Shown piece after piece: positions 22,235-35,200 of a DNA stretch of 64,000 nucleotides. The notes under the pieces are model-generated. The model was not told the origin of the DNA. It saw only the letters and a list, made by a program, of their open reading frames with translations, and searched no databases. The stretch spans positions 33,871,091 to 33,935,090 of the forward strand of contig CM037888.1 of assembly GCA_021292165.1 (NCBI GenBank), read 5' to 3'. Both the position numbers and the translations under genes were made by a program. This DNA comes from Shinisaurus crocodilurus (lineage: Eukaryota; Chordata; Lepidosauria; Squamata; Shinisauridae). Within the stretch, counting starts at the first letter, position 1. Each line of letters begins with the position of its first letter.

Positions 22235-22866
22235 CAGAACATATTTATGTTCCTATCTTCAAAAAGGGTAAGGAGGAGGAAGCAGGGAACTACAGACCAG
22301 TCAGTATGACATCAATCCCTAGGAAAATTCTGGAGCAGATTATAAAGAAGTCAGTCTGCAAGCACCTTGAAAAGCAGTGATTACTAGAAGCCAACATGGA
22401 TTTGTCAAGAACAAATCCTGCCAGACCAATCTGATCTCATTTTTTGATCGGGTAACCTCCCTTGTGGACTGTGGGAATGCTGTGGACATCATATATCTGG
22501 ACTTCAGCAAAGCTTTCGACAAAGTGCCTCATGATATGATAGCACTCTTCCAGTACTTGAAGGGTTGTCACACAGAGGAGGGCCAGGATCTCTTCTCCAT
22601 CATCCCAGTTTGCAGGACACGGAATAAGTTACAGGAACCCAGATTCCACCTAAACATCAGGAAAAATTTCCTGACTGTCAGAGCAGTAAGACAATGGAAC
22701 CAACTACCTAGGGAGGTGGTGGGCTCTCCCACTCTGGAGGCATTCAAGGTGCGGCTGCTGGACCGCCATCTGTCGGGGATGCTTTGACCTGGATTCCTGC
22801 ATTGAGCAGGGGGTTGGACTCGATGGCCTGGTGGGCCCCTTCCAACTCTACTTTTCTATGAGTCTA
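22235..22866 (+). mobile_element. Internally deleted CR1
   Basis: Starts in the YRPVSMTSIPRKILEQ region, continues to the SKAFDKVPHD block, then jumps directly to MIALFQYLKGCH in the C-terminus, and ends in the CR1 terminus at 22845-22866. Roughly half of the RT, including the catalytic box, is missing. The junction (22531-22540) has a 5-base GATAT overlap between the two parental sequences. Confidence 0.88.
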
Positions 22867-24211
22867 TGTGATCAAGAATGAAACAATGATCTGGGGTGGG
22901 GAGGTCCTAGTCTAAAGCCAGCCTGTTCTGGTGCCGAGAGATTATGAAAATCAACCCACTGTTCCAGCTTCTCACGTCTCACATAGATGGCAGGCATATA
23001 TTTTGCCCAGTGCATCTGGCAGGCTTATTGGCCTATAACTGGCGGGATCTGTTAGGGCCTTTCTTATGTATTGGCATAACTATGGCTGAACGCTATTCCG
23101 GTGAAAAACAGCCAAACCCATCCATGTGTGAGGACAGAGCTGGCCAAGGCAGGACCCTACCAATCCATACAGTAAAAAGTTCCAGTGGAAGACAATTGTT
23201 CCCCTGGAGCCTCCTCATTCCCCCCCCCCCTTTAATCGGGATAAAAGTCTTTTACCGCTTCCACAGTGACTGGTGGCCAGTCTGAAATTTGTGCATATGT
23301 AAAGCTACTTCTAAGTTACTAGCAGTCAGTTGTAGCTGTTCACTGAACAGATTACCAAAGTAGGTTTCCCACCTTTCCACTGATATGTGGGAATGTGAAA
23401 CAGAAGGCATCCTGCCCTCCCTTTTAGCCTCCATTTCCCAAACGGTTTTGGTATCTTTTTGAGTTAGGGCAGTGGCTCACTTGTTCCACTGGTCTCTAAA
23501 ATATTGCTTTCCTTCTGGGTTATCAGTTGTTTATATGATCTATGTAAGCCATAGAACAACTGAGGTATCTGGGGAACATTGTTTTCTCTATATACCATAA
23601 TTATCTTCTGCAGTTCTCTCTTTAATAACCGACAATCTTTGTTATACCAGCCATCAGTGACTTGAGGTTGAAACATTTGCTGTTGACTTGTCTCACTACA
23701 GAGAAATGGTTGCAGTTGCTTTGTTATCTGGTGGTGCAGGTCTACAGCAAGGACAGGATTGTTAGCTAACAGTGATTTCTCCCTTAGATTTAAAATTTCC
23801 TCAGTATGCAATTTCTTATTAAAACCAGCTAATACTTGAGGATTCCATTTTATCCTCCTTTCTGTCGTAACTAGCAGCTGATTAGCCCCTTTACTCCACC
23901 CCCATGGGCCATAAAACCTTAAATGTAAGGGGTTGGTGGTCACGGAATACCCTATTCTCAACTTGAAAATGCAGGATTTGTGGGAAAGACTGTGCAGAAA
24001 TTAAAACATAATCACGCTTGCCCCTGAAGCGCCAATGTAGGTAAATTCTCTAAAAGGATCACTGAAACCAGATCCATTTAAAACAGTGAGATTCAACTTA
24101 AAAATTAAATTGTTTAGAATCAGTCCTGCCTTATTAGTTTTACTACCTTTTGAATTTCGTTGTCTCATATGCCAGGAGCATGTGGCATCTTCTACTGCAC
24201 TGAGCTCTGGG

Positions 24212-24374
24212 CAGGGCCGGTGCTACCATTAGGCCAACTAGGCAGCTGCCTAGGGCGCAGGGCTAAAGAGGGCGCCAGAAATGCCTTGAAAAAAAAATAC
24301 AGCGCTCTCAAGTGGGAGGGCTTGAGAAATATCTGATCTTGCCTAGGGCACCAAACTGCCTTGCACCGGTCCTG
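24212..24374. mobile_element. hAT MITE, 163 bp, perfect 8-bp TSD
   Basis: Ends CAGGGCCGGTGC and GCACCGGTCCTG, flanked by exact GCTCTGGG (24204-24211 and 24375-24382). Non-coding, distinct from MITE families A and B. Confidence 0.92.
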
Positions 24375-25419
24375 GCTCTGGGCACTCCATACTAGCCCCT
24401 GTTCAAGCACTGAAATCCCCTACTATCACCAAAGGAATAGCAGGTTAAGAATCCTCTAGATCAAGCAAAAATTGTTCCAAATCTGCCCAGCAGGAACCAC
24501 AAGAGTATAGATGTCTTAGGAGAGATAAAATTGTACGCACACACGTGTGTGTGTGTGTGTATGTAGTGCTACCTTTTTTAACCATAACTGCCAAGGCCCA
24601 AGGCTCCAAAGTTTTAACTAATACTGCTGACCCTTCCAAAGAAGTGAAGACCACTCCACTGGGTCTTCCTCCCACACTGGATGGAACAGCTAGGAGGTAA
24701 AAAGTTTCATACAGCCCTTCCAGAAAGGAAAATCAACACAAAGGAAAAGCACTGTCCACTTTCTCCTCCCCCTTCCCTACTGATTAAAATATCAGCTGAG
24801 GCATCAAGACACAGCAAACGAAAGACAACCGTCTCACCCAGAAAGAGGCCATCTTCGCACTTCGGTGAATGTGGAGAAGGAAAGGGTGGCCGAGGTGCAG
24901 TCCTTGGATGGCCAAGGCTGTGCCTTCTGTCCTCTGCGGCTTGGTCCCTTGGATCATCAGCTTTGATCATCAGCCAGTGGAGCAAAGGTGGCAGGTGGCA
25001 GAACAGCTGGCCTTTCTGCATGGCGACTGGGCAGATACTGCAGGTACAACAATATAGCAAGCCGCCTGCTGCCCCCATGCACGTACACCACGACCAATGA
25101 ACAGAGAAGTGGGCAAGCAGAAGGCTGAACCATTTGATTTATTGTGATGGAGAACAGGATTCTAATGGGAGTGGGAAGAAAACAGTGCTACAGAGGGCAG
25201 GAAGCTACAAGTCAGATTGTAGGGAAAAGGAAGGAAGAAGCTGAACAATGGAGCAGCCCTGAAAAAACACAACTACACCTCAGCGCTCACTTGCTCTCAC
25301 GGTCACACAGACATGGCTAATCAGGAAGCAACAGACTGGGGACACATCCCAGCAACAAAGAGTTTGGAACTGCCAGAGAGCACCTAGCACAGGGAGATGT
25401 GAATGTCGGGGAAGCAGAA
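24375..25419. other. Intergenic, short microsatellite only
   Basis: An alternating CA/GT tract lies at 24538-24562. Frames on both strands at 24.68-25.10 kb have no recognised motif. No element identified. Confidence 0.4.
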
Positions 25420-25965
25420 TTTGTTGCACCCGATTCAGACCTCCAAGAATTTCTTGTAAATTCTTGCTTGAAAGCAGTACCAGCCTCTTTGAAGGACGCA
25501 TTAATTAGACCACTCCTGATGAAACCAAATTTGGACCTGGAAGATGTAAACAATCACAGGCTGGTTGCCGATATAATATCCTCTTCCTGGGCAAGGTGCT
25601 TGAGTGGGTGGTCACTGGTCAACTGCAGTCACTCTTGGATGAAACTGATTTTCTAGAACCACTGCAAATTGGGCTTCAGGCCTGGTTTTGGAATGGAAAC
25701 TGCCTTGATTGCCCTGTTGCTAGGCCTGGACCCATGAGGCCTGGCACCAAATCTACTTCCCAGGGCCCCGGATCTATGCCAGAGCCCCCAAGTGTCCACT
25801 GGTGTCAATGGAAGGTTTGGGGCATTATGTTTGCACTCATTTCATTTGCTGCCATTGGTTTTATTTTGGTTTTATGGTGTTTTTATATTTGTGTTTTAAT
25901 TTTTACTGTAAACATTCCAGAAAAGCTTGGTTATTGGGTGGTAGATAACCAATGCAAATAAATCC
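25420..25965 (+). mobile_element. L2-type LINE fragment, decayed
   Basis: Contains an L2-type RT segment (LGKVLEWVVTGQLQSLLDET spread over two frames, about 25580-25640) joined to a 3' tail with GGTTATTGGGTGGTAGATAA. Internal sequence is deleted and frames are broken. Confidence 0.75.
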
Positions 25966-26270
25966 ATTCAACCAAGCACGTCACTGGTGACCTCAGGCAA
26001 TACCATGCCTGACTGAATTTTCTTTTAGTGAGATATTTCAACTGGCTCTGTATCTTCGGGCTAAGGCAGGAAAGGCCCACCTGAGGAAAAGGATTTTATA
26101 CCAGCACCAAATCCTCCCGTAACCCTGAATTTTCTTTCCAAGCTCCAGTTCCATTGGGTCTATTGCAGAGTCGATTTGGAATTTGGCATCTACAAAATGG
26201 CTATAATCTTCAGACAGATCCAGGCTGAAAGCAACAGCTATTTCAGTATACTAATGAGTCATGTTATTTT

Positions 26271-26442
26271 TGTCCTCCTTTTACTCAGCAACCCACAATC
26301 AGCTCCCTTATGGGCCGCTTAGCAAGATGTGTGAACTGCTGGGTTGTTTAGGGGCTAAACAACCCAGCGGTCTGGGTTCGCGTGTTATGCTAAGTGACTT
26401 ATCAAGGAGCCAATCGTGGGTTGCTGAGTAAAAGCGGAACAT
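26271..26442. mobile_element. Foldback element, about 170 bp
   Basis: Left end CTTTTACTCAGCAACCCAC pairs with right end GTGGGTTGCTGAGTAAAAG. The centre is GTTTAGGGGCTAAAC at 26346-26360. It shares a repeated ACAACCCA theme with sequences at 54.86, 55.51 and 57.67 kb. Confidence 0.75.
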
Positions 26443-26699
26443 TCGCTCTCTCCCACTTGTCCCCAACAGCCTATGGGTTGCTTAACCTAAGCGCTGCTGT
26501 GACATGAGAAGTGGTCCGTTCTTTCCGCTCATCACCCTGCTCCTTCCGCACCTCAGCATTCAGATGGCAAGCTCCTCTTTTCAGAGCCTGTTCGTATGAA
26601 ACTCTTGAGCATTATATACATGGCAGAAATAATCACCACCACCATCATCTTTTTACGTTTTAAGATGACTGTTTTTTCAGGCAGCAACAAGACAGACTT

Positions 26700-27440
26700 T
26701 AACAGTTGAAATAGAAAAGTTTATTTGGGGACCTGTAAATATCCCCTCCAAAGAACAACATTTCAGAAAACCTGTGAGAAACAATGGTCAATTTGTCCTA
26801 TGTTAGAAGGTGCAGTCGAACCAACAGACAAAACAACTCCACAATTCAACTATGCAGGCAAAGAACACAGACAATCAGACAGACAGACACTCTCTCTCTC
26901 ACACACACACACGCACACACACTCAACCCTCCCAACACCAAGAAATTACAAGGACACTCCCACACCCACCCAAAGTTGCAAGTGTACATCTGTGTTTGGT
27001 CCTCCCCCGCTCTGTTGGCAGCAAGAGTTTGTTTTGGAGGGGAGGGATGATGACACTTTACCAAGCCATCATCAGCCAGGTATTGCTTGATTTCAAGAAA
27101 AATGGACCTAGAAGCATGCAGGACCTCAGGCTATGAAATGTTGGTTACATTTCCAGCAACATTCCAACACCAACTGATTCAACGAAGCACTTCAGAAGAC
27201 TCTCTTCTTTAAGAGATCTGTTTCAGAACTGAAGAAAAACCCTTGGGACTTGGGTGGCGTCAGTTCCATCTGAAGACACAAACACTATTCACTTGACACT
27301 TATGTCAGCTGTGCAGAGAAACACGTGCGAGAAACGGACCGTGGACAACGTGGAATTGGGCAGGAAGCTGCAGAGATTCAAGGATCCCTTCCAGTAATGC
27401 ACGCACTCATATACCCACACCCCCACTGTTAGTGAGAACC
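26700..27440 (-). other. MORF4L1: MORF4L1 3' untranslated region
   Basis: Runs from the stop to about 20 bases past the AATAAA at 26725-26720 (plus-strand TTTATT). It contains a CT/CA microsatellite at 26889-26921. The exact cleavage site is inferred from the signal only. Confidence 0.8.
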
Positions 27441-28466
27441 TTACACAGCTTTCCGGTGATACTCTGGAGGTGCAACCTCATAGTCGCTTGCACTGAACAA
27501 TGTGGAAGAGTTCTTTGCTAGATACCTGTAAACAGGGAGGAAGGAAAAGCCACAGACTTGAAACTTGCATGGACCAAGAGGCCAGCTTAGTGTCCAATCT
27601 CGTAGGACACAGTCACTCAGCCTAGTTTTGATACTCCTACAGCACAGAATTTCACAATTTGGCCTTGTCATTAGCTCAACTTTGCAAAGGAATTGGGAAC
27701 AGGCACCCAGCCAGCTCACGTGATTGCATGCTGCCCTTCAGCCCCATAACCACCCCTTCCCCACTGCTTTGAAGAACTGGGATAGAAAGCCAGGGCATTG
27801 CTGAGGTGCTCCTTGGAGTTGGGGGGGAAAGGGCAGCTCATTCATGTATGCAGGCAGCAACTGCACCTGTCTGTCTGTCTCTGCTAGGGGACCACTTCAG
27901 ACTAGTTCACATAGAAAGTCAGCATCGGAGAGAAAAGTACTAGCCTAGCCTTCTCCCCAGCATGCTAAGTTTTCTATACGTAAGATTTTTTTCTTCCCCT
28001 TGGGGGAGCATTCAAGCATTTCCCCCTGTCCCCCATCTGAAACGGCAAGAGTTATTATGTAATCTGCTGTTTGAGTAGACTGACCCGCACTTTAGACAGC
28101 CACAGAGAAGGAATTTACAGGGGGGTAGCCATGTTAGCTCTGCGGCAGATTTTGATGCAAGGAGCCTCGTGGCAACTGGGCCCAAAGCTATGCAAAGAGG
28201 CAAATTTGTGAGAAGGGTTTATGGCACAGCAGTAGCAAGGTCTTCACACCTGACCCAGGAGTATTTCTTTTGAAACCTGGCATAGTGAGCTAGGAGTGGC
28301 TGTATCTATGGCAGGGGATCACCTTGCCTCTGCTTAAAAGCCTTAAAACAAAGGCAACCACTAGGAACATCTGTGGAACTGAGAGGCCACTGAAGAGGCC
28401 TTCTAGCCCAGTCCCCACCCACTGCAAGACAAGGCCACCCACTGCCAATACAGGCCACGCCTCTGT

Positions 28467-28513
<47 letters not shown>

Positions 28514-31500
28514 AAGCACAGCATGCCGAGAGATCCTTGCGCCCTGCCAGAGTGATGCAGTGCAACAGAGCCTTGGGGCGTGCCCGCTCCACCAGCCCTC
28601 ACGCAAGGACTCTGCATAAACCACACACATTCTCACAAGCACCAAGACGCCATCTATATAACACACCTCTCAACTTGGCAGAAGTCAGAGATGATCTGCT
28701 ATACATACTTGAGGAAGTCGTGCAAGTAGTTCAACAGCAAGGCCAAACTCTTCTCGTCAAGAGGCGTGTAAGCGAGCATCGCTCCAATCCGGACTGTGTT
28801 GAGAGAGAGACGCGAGACATTCAGGAAAGCATTATCGTGATTCATTAGCCCACCCCCTCTGCCTATTTCCAGTGAAGTCTTAAAGCATCATAGGGTACGG
28901 GTCACGATTCAAACCACTTAAAGCAGCAGTGCTGAACCTCAGTCCAGCCGGCCAAGTCTCAAACCAGCCCCCCGGGGTTCCCCAGCTGGCTGAGACCCTT
29001 TCCCCTGGCCCCGCCCCCTGAAAGAGGTCCAACATCCTTGGCCTAAAGCCAGACTCTACTGATTCTCTGCAGAGCTTGGCTTCGGGGATGCCTTGGAACT
29101 CTCCTGGGCTTGAGCCAAGGGAGCAGGCGCTCCCAAGTACGCTAACGGAGCACACAGGAGAACAGAAGGAGCTGGAATATTCACGGGGTAGGCACACTTG
29201 ATCCTTAACAGAGCAGGCAGGTGCTGCTTCATCCAACTGAACCATCAAGGTTGGGGACCTCACTGAATACTCTAGAGCAGAGATGGGGAATCTCTCCCCC
29301 CCCCCCCGACCCCTGCCAAAGGGCCACATGCCAGTGGTAGATGGGGGGCCACCCTACACACACTTCATCCATTATCCATTCTCTCTCTTGCTCCCCACAC
29401 GAACATCCATTCATCAATCACCCATTCCCCCCACCCATTCACACGCTTCCCATCTCCTCCTACACTTCCCTCCCGAGCTGCAATCTGCTACTCAGCAAAC
29501 CTCCCTCCCAACAATTAGGCTTGGGAAAGAGTTCCCATGGGCACCGATGGGGCCTCTGAGGCGTGCGTGCGTGCGTGTGTAGGGGGGTAGCCCTTCCCTC
29601 CCCAGCTGCAACCCTCCCCAAGCATGGCAATTAAGACTTGAGGGGGCGGTGGGAGGCCCCACTGGTATGTACTGGCATTTCTCATACAAGTAGCTGCATT
29701 CCAAAATTCAAACGCAGGTGCTGGCAAAGGCAGGCAGTCTTTGTAAAAAGCATCTTTTAGCCTTTTGTCCCACTTACTATGTACATACCAAATAACCGGA
29801 GGAGGTGGGGCGCTCCATACACCTGCGACATTGGTGCATCAGGATGATCTGCTAAAATTTCTGCATACTGCGGCCTCTCAAATTTATACAGCAGTTGAGT
29901 GCCCAGCATTACATTGAAGTACTCTTTGATGCCTGCCACAACTTCATTAACAGCATATTCTCTGGTTCAGAACAAGAAAGAAGCCATTTTAAGGGACAGC
30001 CAGAAGAGCCACGCTCGACAAGGGAGCGCGCAAAGGCCATCCCATCAAGCCCTCCTCCTCCTCCTCTGGGGATTCTGTACCAGTTCACCTTCCACTGACC
30101 TCATCTTGCACGTATGCAAAACAGTGTCTCTGCTCTGCTCCCAGACTGGCCTTTGGGAGCGAGTGCTTCTGGAGAGGGCCTCCACCCCACTTGGCCGTGG
30201 CAGCATTGCTGTTAGTCACCAGGGCACAATGCTACAGGCTACTGGGCTTCTAGCATGGGCATGTGGCACGGAAGCTGGCCATTTTGTTTCTGGCTAGTAG
30301 GCCAATTTATTTTTTATGGGTAGTGGAAGTGTTTAGGAAGGACAGAGGGAGATCACATCTTTGGGGCTTCCATCAGATTAGTTTGGAGAATGTGGAAAGG
30401 ATATGTCACTCAAGGGACACGGGATCTATTCCTTCTGCTGCCTCTTCTCCAGCTTCACTGCTGTTAAATACTCCAGTTGGTAAGTAGTACAAAAACAAAG
30501 AGCCCCCCTCCACAGTTTAATTGGGAAGGGAAAAGCTGATTGAATGGCTAATACAGAGGCCTGGCTGGACAAATGTGGCGGGCAGTTATGGCCCAGTTTG
30601 TTCCCACTGGATTCTGTGTTCACCAGCAACCTTTGCATGGAAACACGTCACTGTGGCCTTTGTGAGGGTTTGTTCTCGCACACGTACTCGGCGCAGACTG
30701 TGTCTAGCATGGCATGTCCATGTCTGGCATTAGGATTTCACCAGTGTAACAACTACTAGCCACTAGTCAGCCCACTTCAAGAGGGAAGCGGACCTGTTAG
30801 AATGACCCTGGAGACTTAAAAATACAACTGGATCTCAGAATGCTCCAGGGAATGTTCCAGGAAGATTATGGCGGTGGCTCTGGAGAAGCCCTCATGGATA
30901 AATAGAGCTGGTGGCTTGCTGGGTGAATTGACCAGCACTCTCCTTCCTAGCTTCATGCGCGGTTTACCCAGCAGTGAGTGGGAGGTGATAGAAGGGGGTT
31001 GGGAAGACAGCCTGAGGCATGGCAGAACACTCACACAGAGTCTGATCAAGTTTATCTATAGGCATATCAGGAGGAAGTGAAGAGACTACTTTTGTGTATT
31101 TTTTGTTAAGCTGCCTTGAATATCTGTGGAAAAGCAGCATATACATGCTTCGCATAAATAAAAGAACTTGAGGTCAGCCCCGGTCCCATCGTCTCGAAGA
31201 ACTGATACTTTTGCCAGGTTTAGTCCCACTGGCAAAAGACGAGCAACACCCTCTTCTAATGGACCCTCGCAAACCAACCGTTTGAATGCCTCCTCCTCCT
31301 TCTCACTTGTTATCAGTGTTTCCTCGTGATTTCTTGTAGTTTGCGTAGTCCTCTAAAATGGAGTCAACGTTCTTCTTGGCAGGAAGATAGAAGAGCTATG
31401 GAAGAAAGCCACAGACACCTGAGCCAACACACAGGCTGGAAGGCTCCGGCAGCCAAGGTGGCTGGGATCTTCCCTTTCAAATTGGGAGCATCGGCATGCC

Positions 31501-32194
31501 TTTGATACCACACCATTGGAGAACTGAAGTTACCAGCCTACAAGGAAAACCACCACCACCACCACCACCACCACATTTAGGATGGTTACTGTCCCACATG
31601 AACCACCAAGGCCACAGCAGATGGTTAAGGAGAATTAACCCACTTAGTGGCACAACTTCAAAGTTACCTGCTTTTGCCGGGTGATCAAGTCCCAGTCATC
31701 TACCAGCCATGGTTTCAGCTCTTCTGGTATTTTTACCTTTACTTCAACCCTGTTCATAAATGTTTCTTCCTGAAGAAGAAAAGATGCAAGTCCTATATTG
31801 GGATACTGGAGTTGAACAGAGTACATTCTTGTGTAGTGGGCTCAGAAAATGAGGCACATGAAACAGAAAACAGATTCTGCCACAAAATTTTAAACTACAC
31901 CTATTGGGGAGATCCAAGGGACCCAAAACAACATTGGGAATCCTGTTTTCTGCACTACAAGCTGACCATATAGTAATTGTGTACCAACAGCAATCTAACA
32001 AGGTAAGCTAGACCTATAGCCCTGGATAGCCCAAATACGTACACTTTCCACAGTAGGGTCCACTCGAGCCCTTTTCTTCCTGGGAGGCTGAGGGTTTTCA
32101 TTGGTGCTGCTGCCTTCTCCAATTCCAGGAGCTAAATGCACATGCAAGAGAATCATGGCTGCATTTTGTAGCTAAGCATTTTACACAGATGGCA

Positions 32195-32240
<46 letters not shown>

Positions 32241-35200
32241 TCAAAGTGGTCTACTGGGCAGAGCCAGATGCAGGGATGGGGACTCAGACTCCAGGACTCG
32301 ACTCGTGAGTCGGACTGAGTCCCCCCTCTGACTCGACTCAAGTCCCAATATTTTTAATGGGACTCGAGACTCGACTCGGGACTCGAGACCAAGGACTCGT
32401 GTTCCTCAAATGCAACATGGATAGGTTTTAGGAAGTACAGCAAGTTTATTCTTTAAAATCATTTTCCTAAAATGCAACCTTTGAGGCATTTTGGGTTTGG
32501 CTCCTCTGCCTGCCTGTTTGGGGTTCCCAGCCTCCTCTGCCTGCCTGGTCTCTTCTTAACCAGTTCCACAGTTTGAATTGTCCAAGAGAAAGGCCTCTGC
32601 CTGCCTGCTTTGGGGTTCCTTGCCTCCTCTGCCTGTCTGGTTATTTTGGGTTTGTCTGCCTGGTCTGTTCTTGCCAAAATCAGTTGCAGAGTTTTGAAAT
32701 AAAAAAGCACACTTGTGCCTAGAATTTATTTAAGCTACATATCTGAAGTAGCCTTATTTTGTTGGGAAAAAACCCCATTGATTTTAATAGGGACTCGTGG
32801 AGTCAGCTTTGGGAGTGACTCGGGAGTCACCATTTTGGACCAAGGACTCGGACTCGTGACTCAACTCGTGACTCGAAACCAAGGACTCTTCAACATCCCT
32901 GGCCAGATGTCAGACACATATAGGCGGCCCTCCATCATGCAACCTCCTTTAAAATAGCCACTGGAGTGCCCCAGTGCAAAGCCTTACTTTCCAACTGCCC
33001 AGTATTGCTAAGAACTACTGCAAAAGCAACTTTTTGAGGTGCAGTGTTTGAATCAATTAACTGGATTAAAAACCCTTTGGTGAGCTAAAAGTTGCACCTA
33101 GTTACAACACATTCTTTTAAAAAGTGTTACATTAAAATAATTATTTCCAAGAACTGCAGATGGCTGGCCTGGCCATCTTGAAAAAGACATTCCCCGTTCT
33201 CCCTCATCTCCTCATTCCCCACTCACTAACACATAGACAGACAGACAGACACAGACACACACACAGAGGGCAACACCTCTGCTACGATGATGCTTGTTTT
33301 AATGCATCCAAGTACACCTTTTTCTTTTAAGGCCATTGTTTTAGCCAGGGCAAACCACAGTTAATAGTCTACCTATGCAGATTTAATCTGTTCATGGATT
33401 AACTAAGATTTTCAGGGCTGCCATCTGATTAGAGTAGCCTTAATCACTGAAAGTAATTAAACGCTTTAAGATATACCATTATAGGATTCTTCCAAGCTCC
33501 AGCAGGGTGCGCATAGGAGGAGGAGGAAGAAGCAATACCCCCTTGCACAAGACACTGTGGATGAGAGCAGTCTCCTAATACCTATTTGTTAAGCGTTTAT
33601 GTAGTAGGAAGAGCTTTAAATGAATTACTGCTCCAAAGAACAAAGCAGTAAATAAAAACAAGGAGTTCTTGCCACAGAGAAGGCCCACATGGAATAGTCT
33701 ACTTACAGTATACTATTGTACATTTTATCTGTACCTTTCATACGTATTTAATATGCTCCTCTCCTCTTTTACCAAGCCAGCCAGATCAAACCCTAACCTG
33801 GATTTCCACAGCATGAACTAGTCATTACTTGATGGGAAAGTCTCCAGGTTCTGAACACATATTATATTATTGTTGTTGTTGTTATTATTACCACCACCCA
33901 ACAGCCAAAGATCTCTTTTATAATAACCTGTTTATAATGCTTCTATGTTTTAGATTGGGGTGGGCAACTTGTGGCCCTCCTGTTGTTTTGGCCTACAACT
34001 CCCATCAGCCTTAGCCAGCAAAGCCAATAGTGAGAGACCATGAGAGTTGTAGGCCAAAACATCTGGAGGGACATAAATTATCTGGAGGGACATAAATTGC
34101 CCACACCTATTTTAAAGCAAGGCATTTAACTGCATCAAATCACAGTAGGTATGAATGTCAAGAAATTCTAGATCACAACATTGTCATCCACAAATCTTCT
34201 TCACAAGTGGCTAACTTATTCAGGAATATTCCCAATGCAGTGAGTTTACATACTCTCACTATTTGAAACAGAATTCTGATTGTTTTAATTTGGGAGCTGC
34301 TGTGCCGGGAAAGTTTGTACGCCTCATGCATCTTTTCCCAAATGCTTCCTCCCAATCATGGAATGTTGGTTAAAATGTTGAAAACCTAAAACACGCTACA
34401 GACACAGTCAAAAAGAGAAGTTCTTACTTTTCTGTTTGTTCTTTTTGGTCTTCCTGCCAAAAGGAAGAGACACATATTACTGCATACGCAAAGCAGTTTC
34501 TGTAATAGTACTGTCGAGTTCTTTTTTCATGTCTTCCAAGCACAAGCACTTGATCAATCAGCATGTGACCAAGTCACCACAAAGCAAAGTGTAACACACA
34601 CACACACACACACACACAGTTTCTAAGCTTGCTTAGGCCCAATATATTAAGGTAATGCCATCCAAGTGGGATAAACTTTGGTACACAAGTAATATTGAAG
34701 AAGCTGGACTCAGCATTTGCTAGAATAAAGAAGACACGGTCCAAGTGTTTTTAATTTTATGCAAAGGCAGTGCACTTTCCCCATTACCTGCAGGCCACAC
34801 AGTAGAAGTGAATATCACCAGGTCACCTAATCAATCAGATGCAGAAGCAGGCCTCTTTCGCCCCACCTTCCCCAGTAGTGGAAGCATGACAGGCCAGCCT
34901 ACTAACTCTCACTGGTTCACCAGAGGGATGAGCCACAACTCCAGCCAACATGAGAAAATCCTGAAGGATACTTGGATACATGTTGGGCAAGCAACTGCTG
35001 GCAACCTACAGTGTTTAATCAGAATTTCCTCAGGCTTTCTCCTACATGGCCTTGCACATCAGGGGCTTGACAGTTTATACCTGCTGAAGAAGTGGCTTGC
35101 TGCTTCCCATGACCAAGGTGGTACATGCCACCACCCCGAGCCAACCCCATCCCCAGCCTGCTGCAAGGCAACTTGATACGCTGGCTCAGCTTGCCTGAGC

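Larger units (their letters stand above)
20740..24150 (-). mobile_element. Decayed non-LTR retrotransposon with nested insertions
   Basis: Read on the minus strand: an endonuclease-RT linker at 23961-23464 (WYNKDCRLLKREL segment), a YRPISLL motif near 23020, and an ISKFADDTALFI catalytic box near 20900. The order and orientation indicate one element, split by a CR1 (22.2-22.9 kb), a 5S/CR1 SINE with its own Sauria SINE (21.67-22.07 kb) and a hAT MITE (20995-21130). The family (L1, R4 or relative) is uncertain. Confidence 0.65.

Noticed and set aside
32271..32901. Minisatellite of GACTCG units
   Set aside because: Units are irregular and occur in both orientations. Terminal inverted repeats and an exact 8-base target duplication show a transposon.
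34745..35176. Plus-strand 143-codon frame in MORF4L1 intron 5
   Set aside because: No recognisable motif, no splice context. Most likely chance.
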